Origin: Gemmataceae bacterium
Lineage (GTDB): Bacteria; Planctomycetota; Planctomycetia; Gemmatales; Gemmataceae
Assembly (NCBI GenBank): GCA_019694755.1
Contig: JAIBBI010000004.1
Location: forward strand, 1 to 64,000
Direction of reading: 5' to 3'
Length of the DNA stretch: 64,000 bases
Position 1 is the first letter of the stretch. Each line of letters starts with the position of its first letter. The position numbers were made by a program, and so were the translations under genes. The notes beneath the pieces were generated by a model that did no database searches, was not told the origin of the DNA, and saw only the letters and a list, made by a program, of their open reading frames with translations. Below are positions 8,580 to 17,568 of the stretch, in pieces.

Positions 8580-9782
8580 ATGTCCGCTCCCGTCGTCGCG
8601 ATCGTCAGCAACGCGCTGACCCCGTACCGTTTGCACTATCACCGCAGGCTGGTGCGGGAAGTCCCCGGTATCCGGTGGGCCAGTCTGTTCACGCATGATG
8701 TGTCGAATGCGCCGTGGGGAATGGTCGCCGAAGCCGAGATTAACCCCGTCCGGTTCGGCCCGGGCGAATCGTCCGACGACCAATCGAAGCCGACCCGGGC
8801 CCTGCACGAATTCCGGAAAGGCGGGCGGGTCATCCGCTGGCTGAAGGCTCACGAGGTCGCAGCCGTCGTTCTGCTCGGGTACAACGATCCGGGCCGGATT
8901 CGAATCCTGTCATGGTGCCGGTCGCGATCAATCCCGTGTTTCATCTTTGGCGACAGTAACATCCGCGGCGATGGCGACCACGGCATGAAGTCGCTTGTGA
9001 AACGTCGCGTCCTGTCCAGCGTCTTGCGAAAATCCTCCGGAGTGCTCGCCTGCGGGTCGATGGGCCGGGAGTACTTTCGGCGGTATGGCGTCCCCGACTC
9101 GCGTATTCACTACACGCCATACGAACCCGATTACGCCATGATTGCCTCGATCACCGATGTGGAAATCGAGAGTGCCTTGACGAAGCGGGGGCTGCCGACC
9201 GGTCGGAGATTCCTGATGTACTGCGGTCGCCTGGTGCCGGTCAAACGTGTCGATCTGGTGATCGATGCCTTCGCAGCCTGTGCTCGCGACCGCCCGGAAT
9301 GGGATCTGCTGATTATCGGCGACGGGCCGCTGCGGCCGGAGTTGGAGTCTCGAGTCCCGGAATTGCTACGACCACGTGTGCATTGGACGGGCTTTTCAGG
9401 CGACCAGAGGGAAGTTGCCGCCTTGCAACGCTCGGCGGCCGCGCTCGCGCTCCTAAGCGAAGTCGAACCTTGGGGCGTTGTCATCAACGAGGCGGTTGCG
9501 GCAGGTCTGGCGGTCATCGCGAGCGACACCGTCGGGGCGGCCGCAGAACTTGTCCGGGACGGGGTCAACGGCCGGGTGATTCCCGCGAAAAACGTGGCGG
9601 CCGCCAATGAGGCTGTCCGGGACGTAACCGACCCAGAAAATCTCGCCCGGTATCGAGCGGCTTCCGCCGGCGTTCTCGACTGCTGGCGGAAGGCGGCGGA
9701 TCCCGTTGCGGGAATGTTGGCTGCTCTCGCAGGTGTCGGCATCACGCCATCGGCGCAAATCGTGTCGATCCCATCGAACTGA
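8580..9782 (+). CDS. Family 4 glycosyltransferase
   Basis: 400 aa, ATG start. It has the GT-B fold: N-terminal VVAIVSNALTPYRLHYHRRL, then FLMYCGRLVPVKRVDLVIDAF and the E-x7-E donor site SEVEPWGVVINEAVAAGLAVIAS. It is the only plus-strand gene inside an otherwise minus-strand polysaccharide locus. Its last 41 bp overlap tail-to-tail with the 3' end of the Wzy-like gene (9742-11049), so the two messages are antisense to one another there. Sugar specificity is unknown. Confidence 0.9.
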   Translation: MSAPVVAIVSNALTPYRLHYHRRLVREVPGIRWASLFTHDVSNAPWGMVAEAEINPVRFGPGESSDDQSKPTRALHEFRKGGRVIRWLKAHEVAAVVLLGYNDPGRIRILSWCRSRSIPCFIFGDSNIRGDGDHGMKSLVKRRVLSSVLRKSSGVLACGSMGREYFRRYGVPDSRIHYTPYEPDYAMIASITDVEIESALTKRGLPTGRRFLMYCGRLVPVKRVDLVIDAFAACARDRPEWDLLIIGDGPLRPELESRVPELLRPRVHWTGFSGDQREVAALQRSAAALALLSEVEPWGVVINEAVAAGLAVIASDTVGAAAELVRDGVNGRVIPAKNVAAANEAVRDVTDPENLARYRAASAGVLDCWRKAADPVAGMLAALAGVGITPSAQIVSIPSN

Positions 9783-11049
9783 CCGGTGCCGATTTGGGTA
9801 CCCTGCACCAGTACATCGGGAAGTACGAGAAGATGAACATGTGCAGGTACGAGTTCAGAATCCAGTGCGTACCGTGCGAAACGGTATGCAACGCGGACAC
9901 CATGAGTGACGTGTAAGCGAGTTGCGACCACAGGTCGCCTTTGTTGGCACGATACCACCACCGGCCCATGACGTATGCAATGACAAAAAACTTGATGCAA
10001 CCGAAGTACCAGAAGGAGCGGAACGCGTCGCACATCCCGGTGCAGGTGGCGCCAGGCGGGCCACGGAACCCCAACACTTCGAGGGCGTGATCCCGGGCCG
10101 GGAGCATCAGCATTCGCTTCAGGTCGTATCCGAAAATCTGCCCTGGGAAGTAGGCGTGAACGAGTTGAGTCCAGTAATAAGTGCCGTAGTCATAGTCGCC
10201 CTCCCACTCGACGCACCAACTGATGACCGCGGCGTTGACCAGTTCGTGCCCGCCGTTCTCGAGTGTCCAGCCGAACTGGGTGAGGATCTCGGCTCGCTCA
10301 AAACGCTCCAGAAAGGACAAATCGCTTTTGCCGCGGAACGAACCGATCGAATTACTGGTAATCGTGCCGACTACGAAGACGAGTCCGAGCAACCAGGCCG
10401 GCAGGACCAGGCGGCGCCCAAAGTAGGTGCCGAGGATGAGGATGAACACCAGGTCGGCCGTGGTCCCGCGGCGAGCCGTGAAGAGGAACGATACAAACTG
10501 CGACGCTACAACGGCGATTACGGCCATGAGGGCAACAGGTGAACGGTATCGGAAATAACAGAGTACGCTGAGTGCGAGGCCGTATCGCTGCATCATCTGA
10601 AAGAAGTAGAGCAGCGTAATCGGACCGCTCGTCTGTGTGCTGAGGTTTTCCAGATATTCACGATCGAGCATTGAGTACCCGATCTGAAAGATGATGAACC
10701 CTGAAACCGTGAGACCGACAGCGACGCGAATGAGGCGGATGGGGTCGTACTGGTCATATCCGACGATGGGCTTGTTGCCCGGGTGATTTACTCCGCGAAT
10801 GTCGCCGAGGATCACCGCGAACAGACACAGGATGCTGACAAGGATGACAATATCGAGCGAACCCTCAGGCAGAACATTGGTGGCGAGCACACTCGTTTCA
10901 TTGCTTAGTCCGATCAATTGGGGCAAGGCGAAGCCGGCGAACGCCGCTGCGAACATCGTGGTGAACCGGTAGATCCACGACGGATTGAGCGCGGCCCAAC
11001 CGAAGATCGCCACAAGTACGCAGCTCAGGATGATCAGAAGAATATTCAT
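9742..11049 (-). CDS. Polytopic membrane protein, probable O-antigen/EPS polymerase (Wzy-like)
   Basis: 435 aa. The ATG at 11049 is chosen: the frame extends to 11277 but that part is Arg/Gly-rich and overlaps the upstream glycosyltransferase. At least ten hydrophobic segments can be seen, the first at residues 3-22 and the last near 400-420, with a large polar loop around residues 225-300 (EFGWT..GGHELVNAA, DYDYGTYYW). Length, topology and position as the last gene of a Wzx-containing operon fit an oligosaccharide repeat-unit polymerase. Wzy proteins have little sequence conservation, so the call rests on context. An O-antigen ligase-like protein is the main alternative. Confidence 0.65.
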   Translation of the reverse strand: MNILLIILSCVLVAIFGWAALNPSWIYRFTTMFAAAFAGFALPQLIGLSNETSVLATNVLPEGSLDIVILVSILCLFAVILGDIRGVNHPGNKPIVGYDQYDPIRLIRVAVGLTVSGFIIFQIGYSMLDREYLENLSTQTSGPITLLYFFQMMQRYGLALSVLCYFRYRSPVALMAVIAVVASQFVSFLFTARRGTTADLVFILILGTYFGRRLVLPAWLLGLVFVVGTITSNSIGSFRGKSDLSFLERFERAEILTQFGWTLENGGHELVNAAVISWCVEWEGDYDYGTYYWTQLVHAYFPGQIFGYDLKRMLMLPARDHALEVLGFRGPPGATCTGMCDAFRSFWYFGCIKFFVIAYVMGRWWYRANKGDLWSQLAYTSLMVSALHTVSHGTHWILNSYLHMFIFSYFPMYWCRVPKSAPVSSMGSTRFAPMA

Positions 11050-11066
11050 CGTTCGAGTTCGATCCT

Positions 11067-12302
11067 TCAGGCGTCCAGTGCTTCGATCAGTCCCCGAGCG
11101 TAGGCGTTGTAGTCCATCTCGGCGGCTCGCCGCCTTGCCGCTTCGCCCATGGCCATCCGCAGGTCCGCATCGTCGGCCAACCGCTCGAGTCGCGCCACGA
11201 TCGCATCCACGTCCCGGATCGGGACGATGTACCCTTCCACCCCGTCGCGGATTACGCTTCCGCAGTTGGGTGTACAAATGACCGGTCGTGCTGCCGTCAG
11301 GGCCTCATAGGTCGATGTCGCAGACCCCTCGACCAGCGACGGAAGCAGATACACGTCCGCCCAGTCAAACTGGGCGAAGATCTCCGACCGGGGAACCGGA
11401 CCGACGAAATTCACGTCGGTACCCAGATCCTGCCGGGCGGCCGGGTTCATTTTGAACGCTCCGACCCAACGGAACTCCGCTCTCCCCTTCATGCGCCGGG
11501 CGGCCTCGACAGCATACATCGCGCCTTTCCGGAGTCCCACGACACCCACTGTCAGTACCCGCAAAGGGCCGCTGTGCCTTTGGGGGGGGCGGGAGTCAAT
11601 TCGAGAATCGACACCGTACGGCACGACCCGAGTCTTCAGAGGATCTCCGCCTTCGGCCACAACGCCGTCACGAACGAAATCCGACCCGCAGAGGATCACG
11701 TCGGCGTCGGCCCATTCCCGGCGTTCGCGGGCGATGAACTCATCGAATTCCGGCGCGGTGCCGAATTCGTCTTCAGATTCCCAATGAGGAAAACGTCGGC
11801 GTTCTTCGGTCAGGATGCCACGCTCAATCGGGTATGGCGCGATGGTTTGCTCGACCGCACCGCGCATACCTCGACGACGGGCTTCGCGCAGTATTCGCGA
11901 CCCCGCCGAATTATACACGAAAACGCCCTGCGACGGGCCCCAATCCTGCCGGATCACCCAATCCTCAAACTCGTCGCCGATTGACAGGAACAGCCGCACC
12001 CGATCGAGCGCGACTTTCGTCTTGGCGTAGTCCCGGGCAAAGCGCAGGCCCAACGCATTATTAGACCGGATCAGTCGCGCGGGGATGTCACGCGGGCTGC
12101 GGTTCAGAAATCTCTGCAGCGTGCCAGGCCGGAACCGCTTCGGCCAGGCATAAAGCAGACGCGGCCAACCTTTGGCCGCGCAAGCGTCCGTGCAAAGTCT
12201 CCCCAATCGACCGGCCGAGTGCAGAATTCGCGGCACGGCATAGTGCATACGCGCGCCCAGTTGGGCGACCATGTACGATGACTTGCCGGGATCATTTCCC
12301 AT
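11067..12302 (-). CDS. Family 4-type glycosyltransferase
   Basis: 411 aa, ATG start 4 nt after the upstream stop codon. The N-terminus HYAVPRILHSAGRLGRLCTD resembles acceptor domains of GT4 enzymes. The C-terminal donor domain has VLTVGVVGLRKG, VNFVGPVPRSEI and LLPSLVEGSATSTYEALTAARPVI, in which the glutamate pair is spaced as in GT4. The middle has AVEQTIAPYPIERGIL and a CGSDFVRDGV hinge. Soluble or membrane-peripheral and part of the 12-gene operon. Sugar specificity is unknown. Confidence 0.85.
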   Translation of the reverse strand: MGNDPGKSSYMVAQLGARMHYAVPRILHSAGRLGRLCTDACAAKGWPRLLYAWPKRFRPGTLQRFLNRSPRDIPARLIRSNNALGLRFARDYAKTKVALDRVRLFLSIGDEFEDWVIRQDWGPSQGVFVYNSAGSRILREARRRGMRGAVEQTIAPYPIERGILTEERRRFPHWESEDEFGTAPEFDEFIARERREWADADVILCGSDFVRDGVVAEGGDPLKTRVVPYGVDSRIDSRPPQRHSGPLRVLTVGVVGLRKGAMYAVEAARRMKGRAEFRWVGAFKMNPAARQDLGTDVNFVGPVPRSEIFAQFDWADVYLLPSLVEGSATSTYEALTAARPVICTPNCGSVIRDGVEGYIVPIRDVDAIVARLERLADDADLRMAMGEAARRRAAEMDYNAYARGLIEALDA

Positions 12303-12306
12303 AGGG

Positions 12307-13398
12307 TCAATTACCTAAGGCGGAGCCAATTTTGTAGGCCGTACTCGACCAACGGAACTCGTGGGCACGCGTTCGTGCTCGAGCGATCAGGGCTGCTCGC
12401 TGTTCCGGATGTCGGGTCAGGTTGTCCAATTCTGCCACAATCTCGTCCGGCTGGTCACCTTGCACAACAATTCCACCGTCCGCTACGACTTCGGGAAGCG
12501 CGCCAGCGCTCGACACAAGTACCGGGACGCCGGCGGCCATCGCTTCCGCCGCGGAAAGTCCAAACGTCTCGTAGCGAGACAGGACCAGAACCGCCAGAGC
12601 GCCAGCGTACCAGGCCGGCAGATGTTCGTGAACTGAAACGTACCCGAGGCAGATCACGTTGGGTGGAATCGGGCCGGCCGGCGGTTCATCGCCCAATGCT
12701 ACAAACGTTCGATCCGGCATTTTTGTGGCAACGGCCAATGCCCTGTCTCCACCCTTATAGCTGCTAAGTCCCCCTGCAATCAACACATACGGGACATGCC
12801 GCTGTATGTGCTCTGGCGTCGGGCATTCCGGTGCGGAAAAGAACGCGCTTTCGACCCCGTGGCCGACCACGCGCACTTCCTCGGCAGGGAGATTCAGCCG
12901 CTCGAGCAGCCTGCCACGCAAGAACTCCGATACGGCCAGGATCCGCGCGCGACGGCGCCGAACGGCGCGGTAGTATAAATTCCACCGACATCTCAGTCGG
13001 GCGTAACGCGGTTCATGGGACCAGGGAAGGTCGTCTTCCAGCCAATCACCGGTGTGTGCCGTCACGGCGACTCGGACATTCTTCACTGCGACGAAGCTGT
13101 CAGCCGGGTTCCAGAGCCAATCGGCCCCGGCGGCATGTTCGTCGACACATGGCCTTCCCAGTAAAGCGCCTCCCCACTCCAAAGTTCGAGCGTTCCATGG
13201 CAGTATGGTCTGATTCAGCGCGCTGAGGGGGCTATCGGCCGTCCACTGGTCTCGAGCACAAATCAACCGGACATCCCAGCCGGCCCTCGCCATTTCCACC
13301 GGTGCGGACCCCACGAACCGACCGACACCGGTAACGCGGCCCACAGTGCGTTTCATTTGCACATAGGCGATCAGCCGGCCTCGCGGTTCCGGGGGCAA
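12307..13398 (-). CDS. Family 4 glycosyltransferase
   Basis: 363 aa, probably from the TTG at 13398: the first beta strand RLIAYVQMKR and the TGVGRF loop lie before or at any later ATG, so a downstream start would remove the fold core. AAGGGCGG about 9 nt upstream may serve as ribosome site. C-terminal signature VLSRYETFGLSAAEAMAAGVPVLVSS is the GT4 E-x7-E region. It starts 3 nt after the flippase stop codon, so translation is probably coupled. Confidence 0.85.
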   Translation of the reverse strand: MPPEPRGRLIAYVQMKRTVGRVTGVGRFVGSAPVEMARAGWDVRLICARDQWTADSPLSALNQTILPWNARTLEWGGALLGRPCVDEHAAGADWLWNPADSFVAVKNVRVAVTAHTGDWLEDDLPWSHEPRYARLRCRWNLYYRAVRRRRARILAVSEFLRGRLLERLNLPAEEVRVVGHGVESAFFSAPECPTPEHIQRHVPYVLIAGGLSSYKGGDRALAVATKMPDRTFVALGDEPPAGPIPPNVICLGYVSVHEHLPAWYAGALAVLVLSRYETFGLSAAEAMAAGVPVLVSSAGALPEVVADGGIVVQGDQPDEIVAELDNLTRHPEQRAALIARARTRAHEFRWSSTAYKIGSALGN

Positions 13399-13401
13399 GG
13401 A

Positions 13402-14886
13402 TCAAGCCGCCCTTTTCCGAACGACGAGGCCGCGCAACTCCTGTAACGTGGGTCGATCAAACGACAGTAGCCCGAGTATGCCGACGGCCAAGCCCACTGT
13501 CCCACAAACGGCGAGTCGCACCACTGCGGGAATGAACCGGCCAGGCTCAGCGTCCCAGGTCAGCAGGCCGCGCCGTGTCAGGTACATCGCCAGCCCCGAA
13601 CCGATCAAAACGAATACGAGTGGAGCAAGCCGGGAAAACAAAGCAGATGCCGGAATCCGGAGTCGACGCAAAGTGTATAGCAGGAACATCAATGTCACCG
13701 AAGCCTGAGCGATGGCCAGCGCGAGGCAGTAGTACAGATCACCGTACTGAAGATAAACCCACCCGGCCGGTGCGACGAGCAGTACCTGAAGAAGGCAGAA
13801 AGCCGCGGGAACGAGTGGTCGGCCCTCAATCATTGCTGCCGACGTGCTCAACCGCATGAAGCCGACAAACCACAGCCCGAGCGAAAGGACCGTCATGAGC
13901 CGCGCCGAAGGCAACCAGGCCGGCCCCATCGCCGCGATCACGAGATCGGCACCAATCGACGGCAACACTACGGCACCCGCGCCGCCTACGGCGATGAAGA
14001 TAGCCGCGCCGCGGACGAACAGGCTGGCGAATCGCTCACGGTCATTCTGGGCGTTGCAGAGCAGGGGATAGACGACTTTGTCTACTGCCAGAGTGAGGTT
14101 GAATCCGAAGAGACTGCACACGTTGACCGCGCGCCCCAACACACCGACGGCAGCGGCCCGCTGCTCCTTGCCGACCACGCCGGGCGCGTCGACATAGCCG
14201 ACGAGCAGAAAGTACAAGTTCCATTGAAGCGTGTTGAGGTACTCGAAGACGGCGTTGCGCCAACCAAAGTTGAACAGTTGCTTCAACACATGGCCGCCCC
14301 AACTTCGCGGCCAACGCACTCCCGTATGCCGGCAAACGAGAAAAACCGCTGCCGTCTGGGCGGCGAGGGGAGGAATTGCCAGAGCGAAGTACCCGGCCCC
14401 CGCAGCCGCCAGGCCGATTGCCGCCGATGCCGTCAGGATGATGGTCAGCGCCTCGGCGCCAGCCATGCGGGCGAATCGCATGTCACGGGCCAGCACGGCC
14501 GACTGCAGTCCGTAAAGCCCGGTGGCGATAAAGAACGCGGCATTGCACAGCCCGACAAAGAACAACTGCGGGTCGTCGTAATAGCCCCAGCAGTACAGAC
14601 CACTCAACGAAGCAACGACTGCGTATGTGCTGTAAACGACGAGTGTCACGGACCCGGCCGCATCGAGTTGGTCTTCGAGACTGAGATCCTGCCGGCTGGT
14701 GAGGAATCGGTAGACACCGAAATCGCCGAAGGCACTGACCATCCCGGCCAACGAGACAACCATCTGGTATCGGCCATAATCTTCTTTCGTCAGCAAGCGG
14801 GCGAGGACGATGCCGCTGAAAATCCTCGCCCCCTGTGCGACTGCGGAGCCGCCGACGAACAGCGCTCGGTCCGAGATGCGGAACAT
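13402..14886 (-). CDS. Wzx-type polysaccharide flippase
   Basis: 494 aa. The ATG at 14886 shares a base with the TGA of the upstream GT2 gene (TGATG), which decides the start against the longer frame to 15006. About 12-14 hydrophobic segments are visible, and the N-terminus SAVAQGARIFSGIVLARLLTKEDYGRYQMV is typical of the MATE/MVF polysaccharide transporter group (RfbX/Wzx). It should flip the undecaprenyl-linked repeat unit to the periplasmic side, where the Wzy-like protein would polymerise it. Confidence 0.88.
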   Translation of the reverse strand: MFRISDRALFVGGSAVAQGARIFSGIVLARLLTKEDYGRYQMVVSLAGMVSAFGDFGVYRFLTSRQDLSLEDQLDAAGSVTLVVYSTYAVVASLSGLYCWGYYDDPQLFFVGLCNAAFFIATGLYGLQSAVLARDMRFARMAGAEALTIILTASAAIGLAAAGAGYFALAIPPLAAQTAAVFLVCRHTGVRWPRSWGGHVLKQLFNFGWRNAVFEYLNTLQWNLYFLLVGYVDAPGVVGKEQRAAAVGVLGRAVNVCSLFGFNLTLAVDKVVYPLLCNAQNDRERFASLFVRGAAIFIAVGGAGAVVLPSIGADLVIAAMGPAWLPSARLMTVLSLGLWFVGFMRLSTSAAMIEGRPLVPAAFCLLQVLLVAPAGWVYLQYGDLYYCLALAIAQASVTLMFLLYTLRRLRIPASALFSRLAPLVFVLIGSGLAMYLTRRGLLTWDAEPGRFIPAVVRLAVCGTVGLAVGILGLLSFDRPTLQELRGLVVRKRAA

Positions 14887-15875
14887 CAGCGCGGGTGCCT
14901 CGAGACTTTTCGGAGTGCTGCGCGCAACAGCGGCAGGGGGCACGAGCGGGCACAGGCGTAAAGCAGCCCGGCCGCGAACCTCGCCCGCCGGCATTGCCGA
15001 TAGCACGAGCGCACGTTTACGTGCGTCAACTCGGCGAACGGGTTACCGGCCCTGGAAAGGCACCGACCCGTCCGCTCCAGATAAACTGCCGTCGGAATCA
15101 TCTGCATGAGGTAAGAATACGTACGCCAGCGCAAATCGCGACATCGCGGGTCGCCCAGGGTGAAATCCGATTGCAAGCGGGCCATGTCTATCGCCGCCAG
15201 CAGGGGCTGTTCGCCGGTGTCGGGCGGTAAGGTCACGTTCACCAGTCGGCCCGGCAGGAAGATCGCCGGCCGGTCACGGAGTAGTTTCAGCGCGACCATC
15301 GTATGCGGATACCGCGTCCGCGCAACGTCCGCCGGCCAATCTGTAAGCGCGGCTTCGCGATGAAACATCAGGTTCGAGACGAACGACGCATGGAAAATGC
15401 CGAGCGTCGAGAGAAGTGAGTCCGGCCCGTCGATCGTCGTCTCCACTGTCGGCCTGATGATACCTCGGCGAACCGCATCCGCCCCGGGCAGAGTGTCGAA
15501 CATGACCAGTGGGGAATCCACGTTGATTCGCGCGGCCCCAAGTAGCAACCAGTCGAGGGCGTCCGGACGGAGCGTGTCATCGTCGGCGAGGATCACGAAA
15601 CTCTCGCCGGTCGCCATCCGGGCGACGGCCTCGAAATTACCGGCGAAGCCGAGGTTGGTGGTTTGTCGTGCGTGGATCATCCGCACGGACGCAAATTGGC
15701 CTTGGGCCTGCTCAATGACGTGAGCCGTGTCATCGGGTGAGCCATTGTCGCTGATGCAGACTTCGAATCGATCGGCTTGCGGGTGTCGGACGACGGCTGC
15801 GAGCAGCGCGGGAAGCATCCCGGAGAGCTTCTCGGCCCGATTGTAGGTCGGCACGCACAGGCTGATCGTGGTCAT
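14886..15875 (-). CDS. Family 2 glycosyltransferase
   Basis: 329 aa, ATG start overlapping the transketolase C-half stop by 4 nt. GT-A fold: ISLCVPTYNRAEKL at the N-terminus, VCISDNGSPDDT, and VILADDDTL as the DxD-type motif near residue 98. The RfbF-like arrangement of the N-terminal domain resembles abequosyl- and dideoxyhexosyl-transferases, but that is only general similarity. It sits directly between the sugar-nucleotide genes and the flippase, which makes it a candidate for transferring the special deoxysugar made by the upstream genes. Confidence 0.85.
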   Translation of the reverse strand: MTTISLCVPTYNRAEKLSGMLPALLAAVVRHPQADRFEVCISDNGSPDDTAHVIEQAQGQFASVRMIHARQTTNLGFAGNFEAVARMATGESFVILADDDTLRPDALDWLLLGAARINVDSPLVMFDTLPGADAVRRGIIRPTVETTIDGPDSLLSTLGIFHASFVSNLMFHREAALTDWPADVARTRYPHTMVALKLLRDRPAIFLPGRLVNVTLPPDTGEQPLLAAIDMARLQSDFTLGDPRCRDLRWRTYSYLMQMIPTAVYLERTGRCLSRAGNPFAELTHVNVRSCYRQCRRARFAAGLLYACARSCPLPLLRAALRKVSRHPR

Positions 15876-16768
15876 CGCCCGGTCGCCGCCCGCACAATGC
15901 CTTCAAGATTGACTCCGTGCAACCCACTGAGATAGGCAGGCGAACCGGCAACTTCGACCGGCTCGCGACCGAAGCGGACGGGCCGCAGCTCGATTCCGTG
16001 TGGTACTAGTGCCAGCGTTTCGGCAATGATAGTGCCCAGCCCACCGCCCGCATGATCTTCGATGGAGACGATCCGTCCTGCCGAGCGAGCCGCGTCGAGA
16101 ATCGCCGTCGGGTCGAGAGGCTCCAGTGTGGGTACGCTGAACAGGGTTGCGTCCAGTTGCTCCGCCGCCCGAAGCGAAAGTGCAAGCGTCGCTCCTGTGC
16201 AGGCCAGCACCGCACCAGGCCCCGAGCGCAACAGAATTGGCTGGCCCACCTGCCAGTTCGGACCGATGCCACCGTGGACGGCAGGCTCATCGCCGCGGCC
16301 CAGGCGAAGGTAGCCGGGACCCGATCGCTTGGCCAGTTCCGCAGTCGCCCAAGCCGTCTCGTATTCATCGCCAGGCGCAAACACCGAGATGTTGGGCAGG
16401 AGTCTGACGATTCCGATGTCCTCGACGGCATGGTGGCTGTAGCCGTGGCCGCCGTAAGAGAGTCCGCCACCGACGGCGACGATCGTGACATCGAGCCGGT
16501 GATAGGCGACATCGTTCCGCAGTTGTTCCAAGCAGCGCAACGTGGGGAAGTTGGCAAGCGAATAGACGAAGACCTTGCGCCCGGCCAGCGCGAGCCCTGC
16601 CGCGACGCCGAGCATGTTCTGCTCAGCCACGCCAGCATTGACAAACCGGTCTGGGAACTTCATCTGGAACGGTTCGAGAACGGAATAGCCCACATCGCCG
16701 GTGAGGAGCCAGATTCGCGGATCCCGTTCGGCGGCAGCGAACAGTGTGGAGGCAAACGCTGCCCTCAT
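15872..16768 (-). CDS. Split transketolase, C-terminal subunit
   Basis: 298 aa, close to the usual length of the C-terminal half of split transketolases. It holds the pyrimidine-binding domain: NAGVAEQNMLGVAAGLAL with the conserved glutamate E49, which activates thiamine diphosphate, then GGGLSYGGHGYSHHAVEDIGIVRLLPNI and a C-terminal transketolase-type domain. It must pair with the N-terminal half encoded immediately upstream (4-nt overlap). Within an rfbFGH operon it may transfer a two-carbon unit to a sugar nucleotide instead of serving the pentose phosphate pathway. That role is inference. Confidence 0.88.
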   Translation of the reverse strand: MRAAFASTLFAAAERDPRIWLLTGDVGYSVLEPFQMKFPDRFVNAGVAEQNMLGVAAGLALAGRKVFVYSLANFPTLRCLEQLRNDVAYHRLDVTIVAVGGGLSYGGHGYSHHAVEDIGIVRLLPNISVFAPGDEYETAWATAELAKRSGPGYLRLGRGDEPAVHGGIGPNWQVGQPILLRSGPGAVLACTGATLALSLRAAEQLDATLFSVPTLEPLDPTAILDAARSAGRIVSIEDHAGGGLGTIIAETLALVPHGIELRPVRFGREPVEVAGSPAYLSGLHGVNLEGIVRAATGR

Positions 16769-17568
16769 GGCCCGCCCTCCAATTCCGCCAGTGCGGTCTT
16801 CAACATTGCGGCGTCCGGCGAGCGGTAATGCCAGGCGAGCGAGTCCTCCATGAACGACACGCCTTTACCCTTCACGGTCTTCGCAAGCAGAATCGAAGGC
16901 CGACCGGCTGAGAACGGAAGGGTATTCAAAGCCGCGATCAGGGCCGGGGTGTCGTGTCCATCGACCTGCCGGACCGCCCAGCCGAAAGCCGTCCACTTGT
17001 CCGCTAGTGGTTCCAAATTGAGCACATCGCTGGTTCGGCCAAAGCTCTGCCAACCGTTGACGTCGACAATTGCCAACAACGATTCCAATCGATGGTGCCC
17101 TGCAAACATCGCCGCCTCCCAGACGGATCCTTCATTCAGCTCACCATCGGAAAGCAGGACTATGGCCCGAGACGGGGAGCCAGTCTGTCGGGCAGCGAGA
17201 GCAAGACCGCAACCCACGGACAGCCCGTGCCCCAGCGAGCCCGTCGAAAGTTCAACTCCCGGTACGAGATGACTCGCATGGCCGAGCAGACGTGAGCCGT
17301 CAGAGAGGTACTGGTCCAATTCGGCAATCGGAATGTACCCGCACTCGGCGAGCGTCGCATACAGGGCCGCCGCCGCGTGACCCTTTGAGAGGATGAAACG
17401 GTCGCGATCGGCCTCGTCTGGCGAGCCGCGGAGCCAGTCGCCGAACACCACCGCCAGAATGTCGGCCACCGACATGCACCCGCCGACGTGCGAAGCTCTC
17501 GCCATTGACACCATCCGCAGGACATGCCTGCGAATCCGTCGGGCCAGTTGCGGAACATCGACACTCAT
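16765..17568 (-). CDS. Split transketolase, N-terminal subunit
   Basis: 267 aa. It holds the diphosphate-binding domain: FILSKGHAAAALYATLAECGYIP, GSLGHGLSVGCGLALAAR and the thiamine diphosphate/metal signature SDGELNEGSVWEA (residues 140-152) followed by DVNGWQ. The first residue of the usual GDG is Ser here (S140-D141-G142), while the metal-binding Asp and the downstream Asn are kept. It overlaps the next gene by 4 nt, consistent with equal production of both halves of the enzyme. Confidence 0.88.
   Translation of the reverse strand: MSVDVPQLARRIRRHVLRMVSMARASHVGGCMSVADILAVVFGDWLRGSPDEADRDRFILSKGHAAAALYATLAECGYIPIAELDQYLSDGSRLLGHASHLVPGVELSTGSLGHGLSVGCGLALAARQTGSPSRAIVLLSDGELNEGSVWEAAMFAGHHRLESLLAIVDVNGWQSFGRTSDVLNLEPLADKWTAFGWAVRQVDGHDTPALIAALNTLPFSAGRPSILLAKTVKGKGVSFMEDSLAWHYRSPDAAMLKTALAELEGGP

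Noticed and set aside
11050-11277. N-terminal extension of the Wzy-like protein
   Set aside because: Arg/Gly-rich, overlapping the glycosyltransferase gene; the first membrane helix begins right after the ATG at 11049.
14887-15006. N-terminal extension of the flippase
   Set aside because: It lies wholly inside the upstream GT2 gene, and the TGATG junction at 14884-14888 marks the start.
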